This document shows, in pieces, positions 1 through 10,833 of a DNA stretch of 64,000 bases; the stretch's first letter is position 1; the number at the start of each line of letters is the position of its first letter. Location of the stretch: NCBI GenBank assembly GCA_013115145.1, contig JAAPAO010000068.1:30851-94850 (forward strand), read 5' to 3'. The notes under the pieces are model-generated. The model did not search any database and had not been told where the DNA came from. It saw only the letters and a program-made list of their open reading frames with translations. The stretch is from Perkinsus chesapeaki (taxonomy: Eukaryota; Perkinsozoa; Perkinsida; Perkinsidae). The translations under genes were made by a program, and so were the position numbers.

Positions 1-1683
1 ATTTCCTTACAAGCAGCAAATTGAATGGATCCCCCATTTAGAAGGGTTCTTTGTCTGTTATCGTGAAGTTTAGCGGGTAGCTATGCCCGACGTCTCAGCT
101 GGCGAGGTGTTACTCATTGAGTAACACTCAAGGCTCCTGATTCGCACATGACTTCCCGTTCTTTTATTCGCTCCCTCCCTCGTGGTTTAGCCATGTTGTA
201 CGCGCATTTCTTGTGGCGGCGCCCGCTCGCCAGGGCCACTGTGGCAAATCCGCTACTATACTTTGTCGTTGCTCGCATTTATGTCGATCCTCGGGTCGAG
301 CATCTCAATGGTGATGTCTGTCCCTTAACTTGGCTTTGGGGACTCCCCAATGGGGAGTATGTAGGCCCCCGATGATCTTGTATCTCGCGCTGCGCTTTCC
401 GTTCCCAAGCGTCACGCTTGAAGCGTGCCAGAGGTGGTCCTGGTAGGTGGCATGATTGGGGTCCCAAGCCCGCGATAGTGGCGCTTTTTCACATACAATC
501 TGACTGTTATGCTTTCTAATGGTTGAGGCTAGTGAAAAGAAGTCCTTCGGTCACTCCCGAATCATCATAATAATTCTGACAGAATTCCCCAATTTGAGTT
601 CAGAGATCCGGCTACAGATGCTACTGGCATGATCAACTTGATCCTCTTCGCAGAGCCCGTGCGAATCGAAACTTGACATATAGAAATTTGTTTTCAGATA
701 CGCAAGCTCCCCGAGTTTAGCGGTGGAGACGGAACGGAAGATATCTCCTCTACACAGTTGAGAGCTGTTCGCGACAAATGGAGTTCCCTGCGACGCGACG
801 AAGTTGATAGAGTCACATACGACAATTGCGCATCTTATGAGCCTTGAACCGAAAAACTACTTTGCACCGGCATTAGCCTCAGTCAATTTGCCTCGCTCGT
901 TCCTTGCGTTTGGCGCTACTTCGTGCGTTGTTCCGACTGGGATTTTCTGGCAGTATGAATAACGAGAGTTCCCCCGCTAATGGTATGGCGCCGCCGCTAG
1001 ATTCATGTGGTGCAGCACGGTTTACGGCTTCGCCACCAGCTCCAGGGTCATTGCCTACTGGCTCAAGTAGGACGGGAGTCTTAATATTTTATGTGTATTC
1101 AATATAATTGCGGAGTGAGCAGAGCGAGCGGGGCGTATACTCTCACTTTGCTGGCACTTTGTGCGTGCGTGCGAATAAATCACCCAGCTCGATGATCTAG
1201 AGGGGTTATGATCACAACCTTTGCACCAATCGATAGCTCTTACTCTGGGGATACTAGGAAGAATACGGAAAGTGGGTTCTGATTGTATCAGAAGGTCAGC
1301 GGGACAAAAAATATTTCTTCTGCAGAAAAATGACAGGCCTGGGGATCGAACTTGCTAGATGCTTTGAGAATTCAACGGCCAATTACGGACGACCCCACGC
1401 ATCTCTTCTATCAGTCCTGAGCTTCTGCAATTTTTACAGGCACTAGTACCGCCGGGCAGCAGCAGTTCAAGTTGTCCACCGCAGCAATGGCTGCTATTTG
1501 TTCGAAGATTAGGATGGCGAATAATCCAGCATCTAATGCTTCCCGGACAGCCGCTTCAATGATCAATCGTTCGTAAGTGCCAACACTTAGCGGAGCTCTT
1601 CATGCGACTCCTGACTCTGGAGTCCTGAGGCGCTCGTCATTAGCAGCTACTTGTTCCTCCGTTCTGACCCTTTTTGTTCGTCA
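1..1683. other. No gene resolved
   Basis: No conserved protein could be read here. A possible exon follows an acceptor-like site near 717 and runs to about 846 on the + strand; its start (reading IRKLPEFSGGDGTED) vaguely recalls gag-like proteins, but it soon meets a stop. A second open stretch with a Met near 955 is rich in Ser, Pro and Gly and could be an upstream exon of the chromodomain gene. A T-arm-like motif lies at 1341-1353. Nothing else is supported. Confidence 0.3.
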
Positions 1684-3917
1684 GCTCCGTGGCGCCGTCT
1701 ACGTCTTCTGCTCCCACCAAACCTATTTCACAGCCAACTGTTAATGCAGCGCTAATCGAGCGGCTCCGAGCAGATATGAGGGCCAAAGGGTACACTACGT
1801 CTGGGTCGCCTACTTCAACCGGTTCGGATTCCAGTGCTCAAACGCCACCTCCGCAATGGCCCTCGTCGTCTACTCGGAACGTAAGCCCGTAAGCTGCCCC
1901 TGCACTGACTTGAATGTTTTCACTTAGAGCCACAACCCTGGCTGGCTTCCGACCTGTCGAATACCCGGCGTCATATGTGCCCACGGTGGCTGCAACAAGG
2001 AAGACATCGCATGGAATGATACTGTTCCGACAGAGATATTCACATTTGGTAAATCCTGCATTGTCAACATATTCCGATGTTACCGCTCGCTTCCGGCAGG
2101 AAATTCACGTCCCGCACATGTGGCGTATTCTGTTCGTAGCAGGAGCACACTTGTAACATTTGGCCTCTGCCCAGAACACTATAAAGAAATCAAACTGGCC
2201 CTTTCTATTTTCCAGGTTAGCAGCTCCGTTACGTACGCCCATCTGAATGACTCTCTTTCAGCAATCTAACCTTCCCGTTGAGTATTTGGTCAGTACCGTT
2301 CGCGCTATTGATCGATCAAAAGCAAGGTCGTCCACTGCTGATGAACGAATCTCTAATCACGGTAGGGATGGAAAGACTGCTGAAAGGCGCCGCGAATGGC
2401 TCTCGAGTCATATGCTACTCATTCAGAGCCAAGGAGCTCGCCAACCCAACAAATATCTCCTACTGCGGCAGTGAGTAAGACGAACACTGTGAACGGCTCA
2501 GTATCCCGGCCGGAAGCCATGTCTGGTGGGCTTATTTCTGAGCTGTTCGGCCATCGATAACTGTTGATGGCAGGATCACGGCCGATTTCTACGGCCGCTG
2601 TCAGCGACTTAGTGAGCGAGAAAGCCGAAGGTGTGGAAGTGATAGCCGCTGACGATGATGAGGATAGTGATGTATTCGAGGCTATGGTCATCACTGATGA
2701 AGGCCCGACAGTAACCCCATCTACAGTGCCCGCAGAGCCTATCCTAGCTGATGATTGCCGTGATGAGTGAGTTCTGTTTGTTAGTGCATTTTCATCCCTG
2801 CATAAAATCAGGGCATCGATATCGACTGCTCCCGAGCTATCGGTGCCAGACCAAACCGAGCAGATCGAGGAAGACGTAGGGGTTCCCGTCACAGCTAATG
2901 AGGGGTCGGCTTCACCGGCTTCCGACATCAGCAAGAAGCCCCACGATCTTGCAGAATGCGAGAGTGCTAAGGCTGAAGATACGGTGAAGGCGTCTACTGA
3001 CGAGCCTACAGGGCAATTGAGGGAGAAGGCGGCAGGAAAGCGAAAGTTGTCTGACGATATTCCTCCCAGCGAGGAAGCTGTCGGGAAGAAGCGATCGAGG
3101 CGGGGGAGTATATCTAAAGGGAAGTCGGAGGATACGAAAGTGACAGTCGCGAAGCTGGAAGGGGACAGTTGTGTCAAAAAGGTAAGGGTCCCATACTAAG
3201 GGACAGAACTTTAATTCCGGGAAAGCCTTGCCGAGTGAGGTGCGAGGTTCATCACCTGGTTGGCTGTTACAGTTGCTATAACAACCAGTTACTGTAATAC
3301 AGTTGATGCTTCGAGGATCTAGTAGTGGAACTAATATTAGGATGTTTGTGTTGGCTGGCTGCAGCTAGGCACCAGTGAGGCTACCGGAGCTTGTTCAGGA
3401 ATCCCCTAAACGGCAGAAAAAGCGCAAAGCTTCGACCAAGGAGGTTGATGATGCGATACAGCATGCAGAGCCTACCCCATCCGTCTCCGATGATTCCGTT
3501 GATGAAGACAGTGGATCGGAGGAGGAAGTGTAAGCTAAGCAAGCCTTCTCTAGCACATCGGTGTTTCGGTATGCATTGCGGTGCTCACCGAATAGCCATT
3601 GATAGAAAGTGGGATCGTCTAAGTTGCCTAGGTTTAATGTTGAGAAGCTACTGCAGTGGAAGCTGGACAAGCATGGACATAGAAAATTTCTTGTTAAATG
3701 GGAAGGCTATCCTCTGGCGGAAGCCACCTGGGAGCCCGAGTCCAACTTCAACGAGTAAGTTTGTTTTACCCACAGACTGTAAACTACAGTGTGTCTGTGT
3801 TCCATCATATTCCTCAGATCTCCGGAAATCGAAGAGCTGAAGAACGTGGTACTTGCAAAACCGCCAAGATTACCTCGGCGGAGCCACGTAAATAAGAGAA
3901 AGCAACGCCGCCTCTAA
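1684..3917 (+). CDS. Chromodomain protein (HP1/chromobox-like), multi-exon, 5' end unresolved
   Basis: The C-terminal exons encode a chromodomain: RFNVEKLLQWKLDKHG, then FLVKWEGYP and TWEPESNFN, with the aromatic-cage positions (Phe, Trp, Trp) of methyl-lysine readers. It is split after NFN by an intron at about 3754-3815, and the last exon gives a basic tail (PRLPRRSHVNKRKQRRL) ending in TAA at 3915-3917. Exons upstream (about 2576-2774, 2811-3180, 3367-3532) join in frame and give a long acidic then Lys/Arg-rich region with nuclear-localisation-like clusters. Exons before 2576 (about 1684-2470) are joined only tentatively by 39-51-bp introns. Known chromodomain proteins bind methylated histone H3; a heterochromatin role is inferred. 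The 186-bp intron at 3181-3366 is long for this locus. Confidence 0.7.
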
Positions 3918-3977
3918 ACCTAATTCTACTTGTCCTATTTCCCACTCTATTGAACGAGGTTCTTAGTTCTTGCAAAA

Positions 3978-5853
3978 ATGTCATCTTATAGTAGTTCTTC
4001 TGCAAAAAGTCTCTCTATGTATAATTTCAACGAATCATCACTATTATACCTGAATTCTCCTAAAAGCCTCTGTTGTGTTCGAAGTTGAACTGGACTGCTC
4101 GATCATTCACTCCGAATCTTTCGACAAGGGAGCTACGTGGATATTTGATCCGTATGAAGGAACATGTCGTACCAGGCTGCTTGCGACCACTCGAGTCACT
4201 TTACGTCCTTAGAGACTTTCTGCGCGGGCAACGGTACCCACTCAGTTCGAAGGTACGAAGTTCCTGAGTCCTAGGGAGGGCATCGACTGTATGTGTGCTT
4301 CCGTGGGCAACTAATGATCACGACCTCGACCCTGCCAGCACTATGTCTATACTCCTTTACGCAGGCCCTTGCTGTCGAATGCGGTGGTGACACTTCAGGG
4401 CGAGCCCGTGCAACACTTCAGTGCGTCTCCCAGTGGATCCATAGTTTCTGTAGGAATTCTTCTGGGATAGCTGTTAAGGAATACGGCCCTTTTGAGCTCC
4501 TCACGTACGCTGAAAATGATCGTGCAGGACGGGCTCGGAGTTGTCTTCGTTTTAGGATATACGGTGGCGCTCCCTTGGACATGCTTGAGGCCATTCTGAC
4601 CGAGGCTACCAGTAAAGTTCATCAAAAGCAAGTTATTATCATTAGAGATCCAACGGCTTGTTTTGGAACCTCAAGTAGTGCATACTCTGGAGGCTTTGAC
4701 GACGATGATGAAGGTGACGATGATGCCTGGGATGATAGTAGCGTTGTGGTAAGCTTATTTCTCTCACCAGTTTATTCATCGCCAATGCCGCTCAGGCTCC
4801 GTCAAGCTCAGACTGTGCAACGGGCCTTGCCGTATGGCTCTCTGAGCGCGTGCCTCTAGGAGTCCGTATCGTTTTTTTGTTGCCTACAGGATCGATGATC
4901 GACACTCTGGGGCGGGTGTGCGGTTTAGTACGGCTAAGCATGGCAGAGGTAACCCTCATTTCTGTGGTGTGGCAATTTCCAATGATGATTCTTTATACCG
5001 CATGGATCATCCGTCTTCCTGGAAGACTCTGGAAGACGCTTCCATTTTGTCATGCGAGCTCAGTAGAAATGATGTCCTGTTCAGGTTCCTGATCTGGCAA
5101 GTTGCACAATAGAGACTACAGATTCATCTCCCCGTAGCACGCTCTTCCTTGGCGGAATCCGGGAAACTGGGAATGACACCGCCCGTGGAGGACTAGTAAG
5201 CGCGCTCTATACTCTGTACTGTATACTCTATACTCTCACTCTGCGCTCTGTACTATCAGTAGTCTGTATTGCCGATTCGTTTAGGTATGTTTATACGGGC
5301 GGAGCGGTAGTGGGAAGACGCAAGTGTTGAGGCATCTCAAAGAATCCGCGATATCGGGGAGGGTTGTTAATGTAAGTTTCGTGGCCCCTTTAACGGCCTA
5401 TCGTTGTCCAAACGTCCTCGGATCCTTTTTTTGTAACTTGGTGCTAGCGGACCGGCGGTCCGGGACCGCTAGTGCCGGTGCTTTCAGTGGCTTTTAGTCA
5501 GATTCGTGAAGTATCTCAGTGAGATTATCCGACGTCGCATTGCAGCTCCTGGTGTTTAGGTGCGTATTGCCGATATACTGGCTGCAGAGCTAGGAGAGTC
5601 CCAAAGACGACTACGCAAAGTATTGTCAACTCAGTCGTGAATGACTCTCTATTCTGTTTCGCAGGTTTACAGCGAGTTGGCTTCGTCCTCAAAGTTTCTA
5701 CCAGCAGCTTTTGTAGCTTGTACATTTGACGATTGCGATTTATGGTTGAAAAGCTCTGGGAAGATCATTCGGGAGGTCTTATCCCAGTGGACTGGTCTTA
5801 TCGATAAGCATGGCAACGATATTCTAACAGTAGGCTCCACCGAACAGTTTTGA
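3978..5853 (+). CDS. Putative P-loop NTPase, multi-exon, product unknown
   Basis: Several exon-like open stretches lie between an ATG at 3978 and a stop at 5851-5853. One exon, after an acceptor near 5284, encodes VCLYGRSGSGKTQVLRHL, a good Walker A (GxSGSGKT) nucleotide-binding loop. Downstream, about 5665-5853, is an open segment beginning VYSELASSSKFLPAAFVAC and ending TVGSTEQF with a stop. Upstream stretches include an Asp-rich segment near 4695-4745 and an exon near 4890-5100 containing GVRFSTAKHGRGNPHFCGVA. The P-loop spacing resembles AAA+/ORC-type ATPases, but no Walker B or sensor was seen, so the family is not assigned. Splicing is uncertain and this could be two genes. A low-complexity CTCTATACTCTGTACT-type run fills an intron at about 5210-5265. 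Confidence 0.4.
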
Positions 5854-6191
5854 ACGCCAGCTTCACCGTTCCAGGTTATCACGTGTCAAGACAAATCGGA
5901 TCTACCTCGAGCTCTTTCGTGCCGGGTCTGCAAGTGGATTGATCTGAATGGTGATAATGATCTTACTTGATAATTGTCCAAAGAACGAATGTTGTGTTGA
6001 GCCTCTCAACTTGGGAGACTATATCCTGTATTGTAGTATGTAGTCAATTAAGGTGGAATTGCTCAAACTTTCCGGCGCGGAGCACGGGTTTGTTTTATTT
6101 GTCTCTAAGTGAGTCGTTCAGTTGATCCTGAATGGATTCTGGAATGTGTTTTACTCAACTTTACAAACAGTCCGGACGCAACGCAACGGTC

Positions 6192-6366
6192 ATTTACACA
6201 GAAAGATCTTGGGATCGTTTAATAAACCGATTTTGAAATTCAGAATCGATTCCAGAACTGCTTTTAACACGTAAAATGCGATGCTGGAATCGATCCCGAA
6301 TCTCAGAATTGGTTTAATGAACATTGGGCTTGTTTTGTAACTTACAAAACAAGATTCTGTGTAAAT
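6192..6366. repeat. Foldback (MITE-like) inverted repeat
   Basis: The left arm, 6192-6255 (starting TTTACACAGAA and ending ATCGATTCCAG), is an imperfect inverted copy of the right arm, 6283-6366 (starting CTGGAATCGATCC and ending TTCTGTGTAAAT). About 27 bp separate the arms. The right arm carries an extra 25-bp palindrome (6329-6353) absent from the left. No coding capacity. It sits in the otherwise empty spacer 5854-6460 just before the N-myristoyltransferase gene. It fits a non-autonomous foldback or MITE; no clear target duplication was identified. Confidence 0.6.
6329..6353. repeat. Perfect palindrome, 12-nt arms
   Basis: CTTGTTTTGTAA and its reverse complement flank a single central C. 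It lies inside the right arm of the foldback element and could form a small secondary hairpin or be a nested insertion. Confidence 0.8.
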
Positions 6367-6460
6367 AGCGCGCGCCATAGTAATCTATAAACTGATCTTG
6401 AGTGGGTCTGATTCATCGGCGAGGCTACTGGCCCTTGGTATAGTTTATTCATCTGCCCAC

Positions 6461-8687
6461 ATGTCCAGTGCACCATCGTCATCTTCCCCTGCCGAGGATC
6501 ATAAACAGGAGCCCAACTCTAGGGAATCCCAGGAGTTCGAGACTCCTATTAGTACCCCTCCTGCTGCTGAGCAAGCCGATGATGTGGTAATAAAGTGCTG
6601 GTCGGGGCTATGCCATCACCACTGTTAATCAGGCTGCCGAGGAAGCCGACATTAAAAGCATGCTAGACAAAATGCACATCGCTCCCGCGCCTCCGAAGCC
6701 GGTAGGTTATCTTGGAATCGCTCGGAGAATAACGAGTGAATTCCGCAATGGCGAGATTGAAAAGATATTTGCTTTCAGCATAAGTTTTGGAACACACAGC
6801 CGGTGCCTCAGCTTGACGCAGATCCCGTATCCGAGGATGCTAGAGGTACTGGTCAGCTGACTGGTCGGGGATTGGTGAAGAGAGTTCTCATAGGTCCGAT
6901 TGATGTGCCCAAGAAGGTCTCGGACATACCGAAGGAGCCCTACAACCTTCCAGCTGCCTTCGAATGGAGCAACATCGATGTTAATGATGCTGAACAAATC
7001 CAAGAGGTCTATACTCTTCTCAATGAGAACTATGTTGAAGACGACGAGGCTATGTTCAGGCAGGAGGGCCTTTGAGTGGATCGTTCCCTTCTCATGGGTT
7101 AGTTGCTCAGGTTTGACTACAGCCCAGAGTTCCTCCAGTGGGCGCTCACACCGCCTCATTATGTCGCAGACTGGCACTTTGGCGTTAGAGTGAAGTCTAA
7201 CGGAAAGGTAGCCCTTCTCGAAAGCTGAACTTTATAAACTATCAATCAGTTGGTCGGTTTCATCACCGGCATTCCCGCTACTATGAGAATCCGTGGCGAC
7301 GAGATCAGGACAGCCGAAATCAATTTCCTTTGCGTGCATAAGAAGCTCAGGTGCGGCACAGTAGAGCATGCCCCCGTTCAGGCTATCCTTAGGTCCAAGC
7401 GCCTTGCTCCCGTCCTGATTAAGGAGATTACCCGCAGAGTTAATTTGACGGATCGGTGGCAGGTGATGTGGATACCAACGCATTATAAGCCAGTCTTGCA
7501 TCTAGGCCGTGTACACTTCCGGAGCCATCTTGCCCCGGCCCATCACTACTGCTCGATATCATCACAGGTATCCCTGAAAAATCAGACATTTAGTATCTTA
7601 AAGTGTAGGTCGTTGAATCCAAAGAAGCTATGCGAGGTTGGCTTCACTAGGCTGGCCCCTCGGATGACTATGGCGCGGTGCATCAAGCTCTATAAGGTAC
7701 GGGCTCGTGATGGGAACAGGAGGGGGAATGTGTGACTGACAGGTTCCGGATCATCCTAGCACCTCAGGTCTGAGGCCGATGGAAATGAAGGATAGGAAGC
7801 AGGTTACTAAGTTACTTAACGAGTAGTCTTTCGGGGAGGGGATGGCTGGTGAGGATGGCAACTGACATTCCAGGTATCTGTCCAAGTTTAAAGCGCATCC
7901 GATTCTCTCCCAGCATGACGTTGGCCATTGGCTCTTGCCTCGAGAAAATGTCATACAGACTTATGTAAGATCGCACGGAAATCCGACTCGGTGCGCTGAC
8001 CTCCAACGGCGATGGAGATTTGGCATATGGAGGTCAGCAATTTTTTCATGAAAAGAAGCGCCTTGTTGACAGATGTATGAGGGCTGTGCTCGGCCATCTT
8101 CGGGGAGCCGAGGTCCTGCGCAGAAAAATTCATCGGAGGCTTAGTGCCTTGCGGCGAATATTTGAGCGTTGGCCCTTAGACAGGGGTGATCTGATCACAC
8201 TGTACCCATCAGGTCCGCGAGGAAAATGGTAAAATCACTGATTTCCTGTCTTTCTATTCCTTACCAAGCTCCGTCCTCGGAAACGACAAGCACAAGTGGG
8301 TTCCTGTTGTTCGCTTCCACGCCAGTGACTGCCATCAGGACCCTTTACGCAGCGTACTCCTACTACAACGTGGCCACGACGGTCAGCTTGAAGCAGCTCA
8401 TGTCGGACGCGCTTGTGCTGGTAGGCTTGTCCGGTCCTTCGATCGGTCGGGTGGCATTTTCGAAATTGTCAGGCTAAGCAGGAAGGCTTCGATGTCTTCA
8501 ACGCGTTGAACCTCATGGACAACAACGAGTTTTTAGAGGTACTACCAACGGGGGATCTCAGGCGGCAATTTCGTGGCGCGCGGTTTAGGATTTGAAATTC
8601 GGTCGGGGCGATGGTGACCTCCAGTACTACCTTTACAACTGGAAGTGCCCCTTCATGGAGCCCAAGGACATGGGTCTGGTAATATGA
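6461..8687 (+). CDS. NMT1: Glycylpeptide N-tetradecanoyltransferase (N-myristoyltransferase)
   Basis: Transfers myristate from myristoyl-CoA to N-terminal glycine of cytosolic proteins. The predicted protein is collinear with the family: acidic N-terminus ([19 protein letters not shown]), [39 protein letters not shown], then [20 protein letters not shown] (the acyl-CoA-binding core), [59 protein letters not shown] and [12 protein letters not shown], ending LVI and TGA at 8685-8687. Exons: 6461-6586, 6633-6701, 6800-7059, 7111-7207, 7250-7350, 7393-7462, 7506-7567, 7609-7696, 7743-7822, 7874-7964, 8213-8295, 8339-8420, 8473-8538, 8589-8687. Introns are 42-98 bp except 7965-8212 (248 bp). The intron 7060-7110 begins GC, not GT. 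The ATG at 6461 was chosen as the first Met of the open exon; an in-frame Met at 6398 would add 21 residues. No break seen, so it should be functional. Confidence 0.95.
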
Positions 8688-8888
8688 TTCGTTGCTTCGC
8701 TCCGCCTTTAATTGTTGATTCCTCAGGTGCTTTTGTAAATGACTCAGAGTTATCGTTACTGTGCGTTCGATCCTACCGAAATTGGTACAATACTACAGAT
8801 AGTTTCCATCAGCCTTCCTCGTGAACTTGCGCATGCGTGCAAAGATTCACACGATGGCAGTTTCTTTTCCGGGTGAATCCTTTTATAA

Positions 8889-9294
8889 ATGGGTGCAGTA
8901 GTGTCTCGTATGTCCGGCTTCCTGGAGGAGCATCCCAAGCTCAAGGTTGCCAAGAATAGACTTACCAAGGTGCGTTTCCGTCCCATCAGCAGTTGGCCTT
9001 GTTTAATAGCCTTTTGCTTGGCAGTTGACTTCTAATGCGCGATGGCTGGGAGGCAATGTGATCTGGACAGCGGTCGTCTCCGCGATTGTGTTGGCTGTCC
9101 CCGTGTTCTTCGAGTAGGTCCAGAGTGATGTTGTTTTCCCTACTTGGCATTTAACAGGTACGAACGGGAATGCCAGTTCTTCGACCAGATGAACCAGTTG
9201 CAGCAAGCACAGATGAACGTAAGCCGCCGGTTGCCGTGGTGCTGGTGTGGCGTGGGATTTCCTGTGGTGTTAGGCAGCAGCATCGAGCGCGTAG
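8889..9294 (+). CDS. Small single-pass membrane protein, Tom22-like
   Basis: Four exons (8889-8969, 9025-9113, 9158-9218, 9274-9294) join in frame to a protein of about 76 residues from the ATG at 8910, or 83 from the in-frame ATG at 8889. Layout: a short basic cytosolic segment (LEEHPKLKVAKNRLTKL), a Trp-flanked single membrane span (WLGGNVIWTAVVSAIVLAVP), then a Gln-rich tail (ERECQFFDQMNQLQQAQMN) and a small Ala/Ser end. Length, basic-TM-tail layout and a Pro at the end of the span resemble the mitochondrial import receptor Tom22/Tom9 of alveolates and plants. Identity is inferred from architecture only; another small tail-anchored protein is possible. It starts 200 bp after the NMT stop on the same strand. 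Confidence 0.45.
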
Positions 9295-9696
9295 AGGAAG
9301 CGTATAATGATGATACAATTTATAGATGATAATGATGAGGCGTCCCTTACCACAAACAAACACAAAAGCCGACATCTTTTCAGTTAAACTAGTATGATTG
9401 TTATTTGTATAGTCACAGGCCGGGATAAAGTGCTTAATAGAGTTCCCTAATGTCCCAGGGCCACAGGGTCACAGGGTCAGCATCCTCGAGTGGATTTCGT
9501 CACTTCAGAGCTGGCGAGCCAATAGACGAGCGGGAGGCTGCCCGTAATACCGGGAGGAGGGATTGGCTGGGCTCGTGTATCATTACTAGTGTCAGCACGC
9601 CTATCAGAACGATGCCTTGTATTATTGGCATCCTATTGGCCTCGTTCATTTTCAAATCGCATCTAACCCAGACATATAAGTTGGAATATGGTAGAC

Positions 9697-9960
9697 GGAT
9701 GGACTGGCGGAGCTACTGACAATCGACCGTCTTTCCAATTGTGTTCCTCTTCCCGCCTTCACTGCTTGCTGTTCTACTTCAACTGGATGGACTGGCGGAG
9801 CTACTGACAATCGACTCTCCCTCCGATTGTGTTCCTCTTCCCGCCTTCACTGCTTGCTGTTCTACTTCAACTGGATGGACTGGCGGAGCTACTGACAATC
9901 GACCCTCCCTCCGATTGTGTTCCTCTTCCCGCCTTCACTGCTTGCTGTTCTACTTCAACT
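9697..9960 (+). repeat. Three tandem copies of an 88-bp unit
   Basis: Units begin at 9697, 9785 and 9873 with GGATGGACTGGCGGAGC and end with TGTTCTACTTCAAC. They differ at only a few bases in the middle (around 9730, 9818, 9906). 88 is not a multiple of three, so the repeat does not preserve one reading frame. It lies in the spacer between the Tom22-like gene and the cullin. Confidence 0.95.
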
Positions 9961-10833
9961 AACGTTCTTCATTGCACTGATGTGTCAGGCACGTGGGAAT
10001 CGCTTAAGTCGGCAATACAACAGATCCACAGTCACAATGCAAGCCATTTGTCATTCGAAGAGCTCTACCGCAACGGGTAGCGTCGTCCTTTGCTCCCTCC
10101 GCACTATCCCTGAGAGTTAGGTATAATCTTGTTCTACATAAATATGGGTTGAAGCTATATAAAGGCGTGGAGGAGACGGTGGCCCAGCACTTGATGGAAG
10201 TCTCGAAACGGTGTATGGAAAGTACTAATCTGGGAACGGCGAAATGTAACATTTAGTCGAGTCGTCGAGAGGAAAACTCACTGGAAGCACGTTACTTTCG
10301 GACGATCGACGTTAGTGCAGCGACGAATCGTCATCGTCGCCGACGATGACAAGTATAATACGAAATTTCTACAGTCAAAAAGTGGGACATTCCCACTTTT
10401 TCCCTCTGGGAGCCAAATGCCCTTCGTGGGGAGAAATTCGGCAACTCTGGACGATCGTTTATTCCACTCGCGCTGGCAGCCTCGCTTGTGAGATCGTACC
10501 AATGAAGCCATCCATTTTTCATTAGTAGTGAAATCGAGAGTATATGATATGCACACTTTGGAAGCTATTAGTGTAGTATTGGTTACATGCTAGCCAATAC
10601 CACTATAATAGGGAAGGACGGAAGCGGCAGAACCGTAGAATTGCTACCGTCGTGGTGTGGTTGGCGTATAGTGAATCTGGCACGTGTGAAGAGTGTGAAT
10701 TCCAGTCTCATCTAGAATTGATAATTTGTTATCTTACGAAATGGTCTATTATTTCTTGATAAAGCTAAAGCCTGATATCAGTACACCAACTGTACATGCC
10801 ATCCCAGGCCTCGTTCAGCTATTCATTTCTCAG
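9961..10833. other. Spacer before cullin, no gene seen
   Basis: No conserved coding segment was read on either strand. The cullin first exon and promoter probably lie in the right part of this stretch, because the first recognisable cullin exon (10834) starts after an acceptor and lacks an initiator Met. Confidence 0.4.

Noticed and set aside
2419-3177. 252-codon open frame on the minus strand
   Set aside because: It is the antisense of exons of the chromodomain gene, whose + strand exons join in frame; its Ser-rich composition comes from that.
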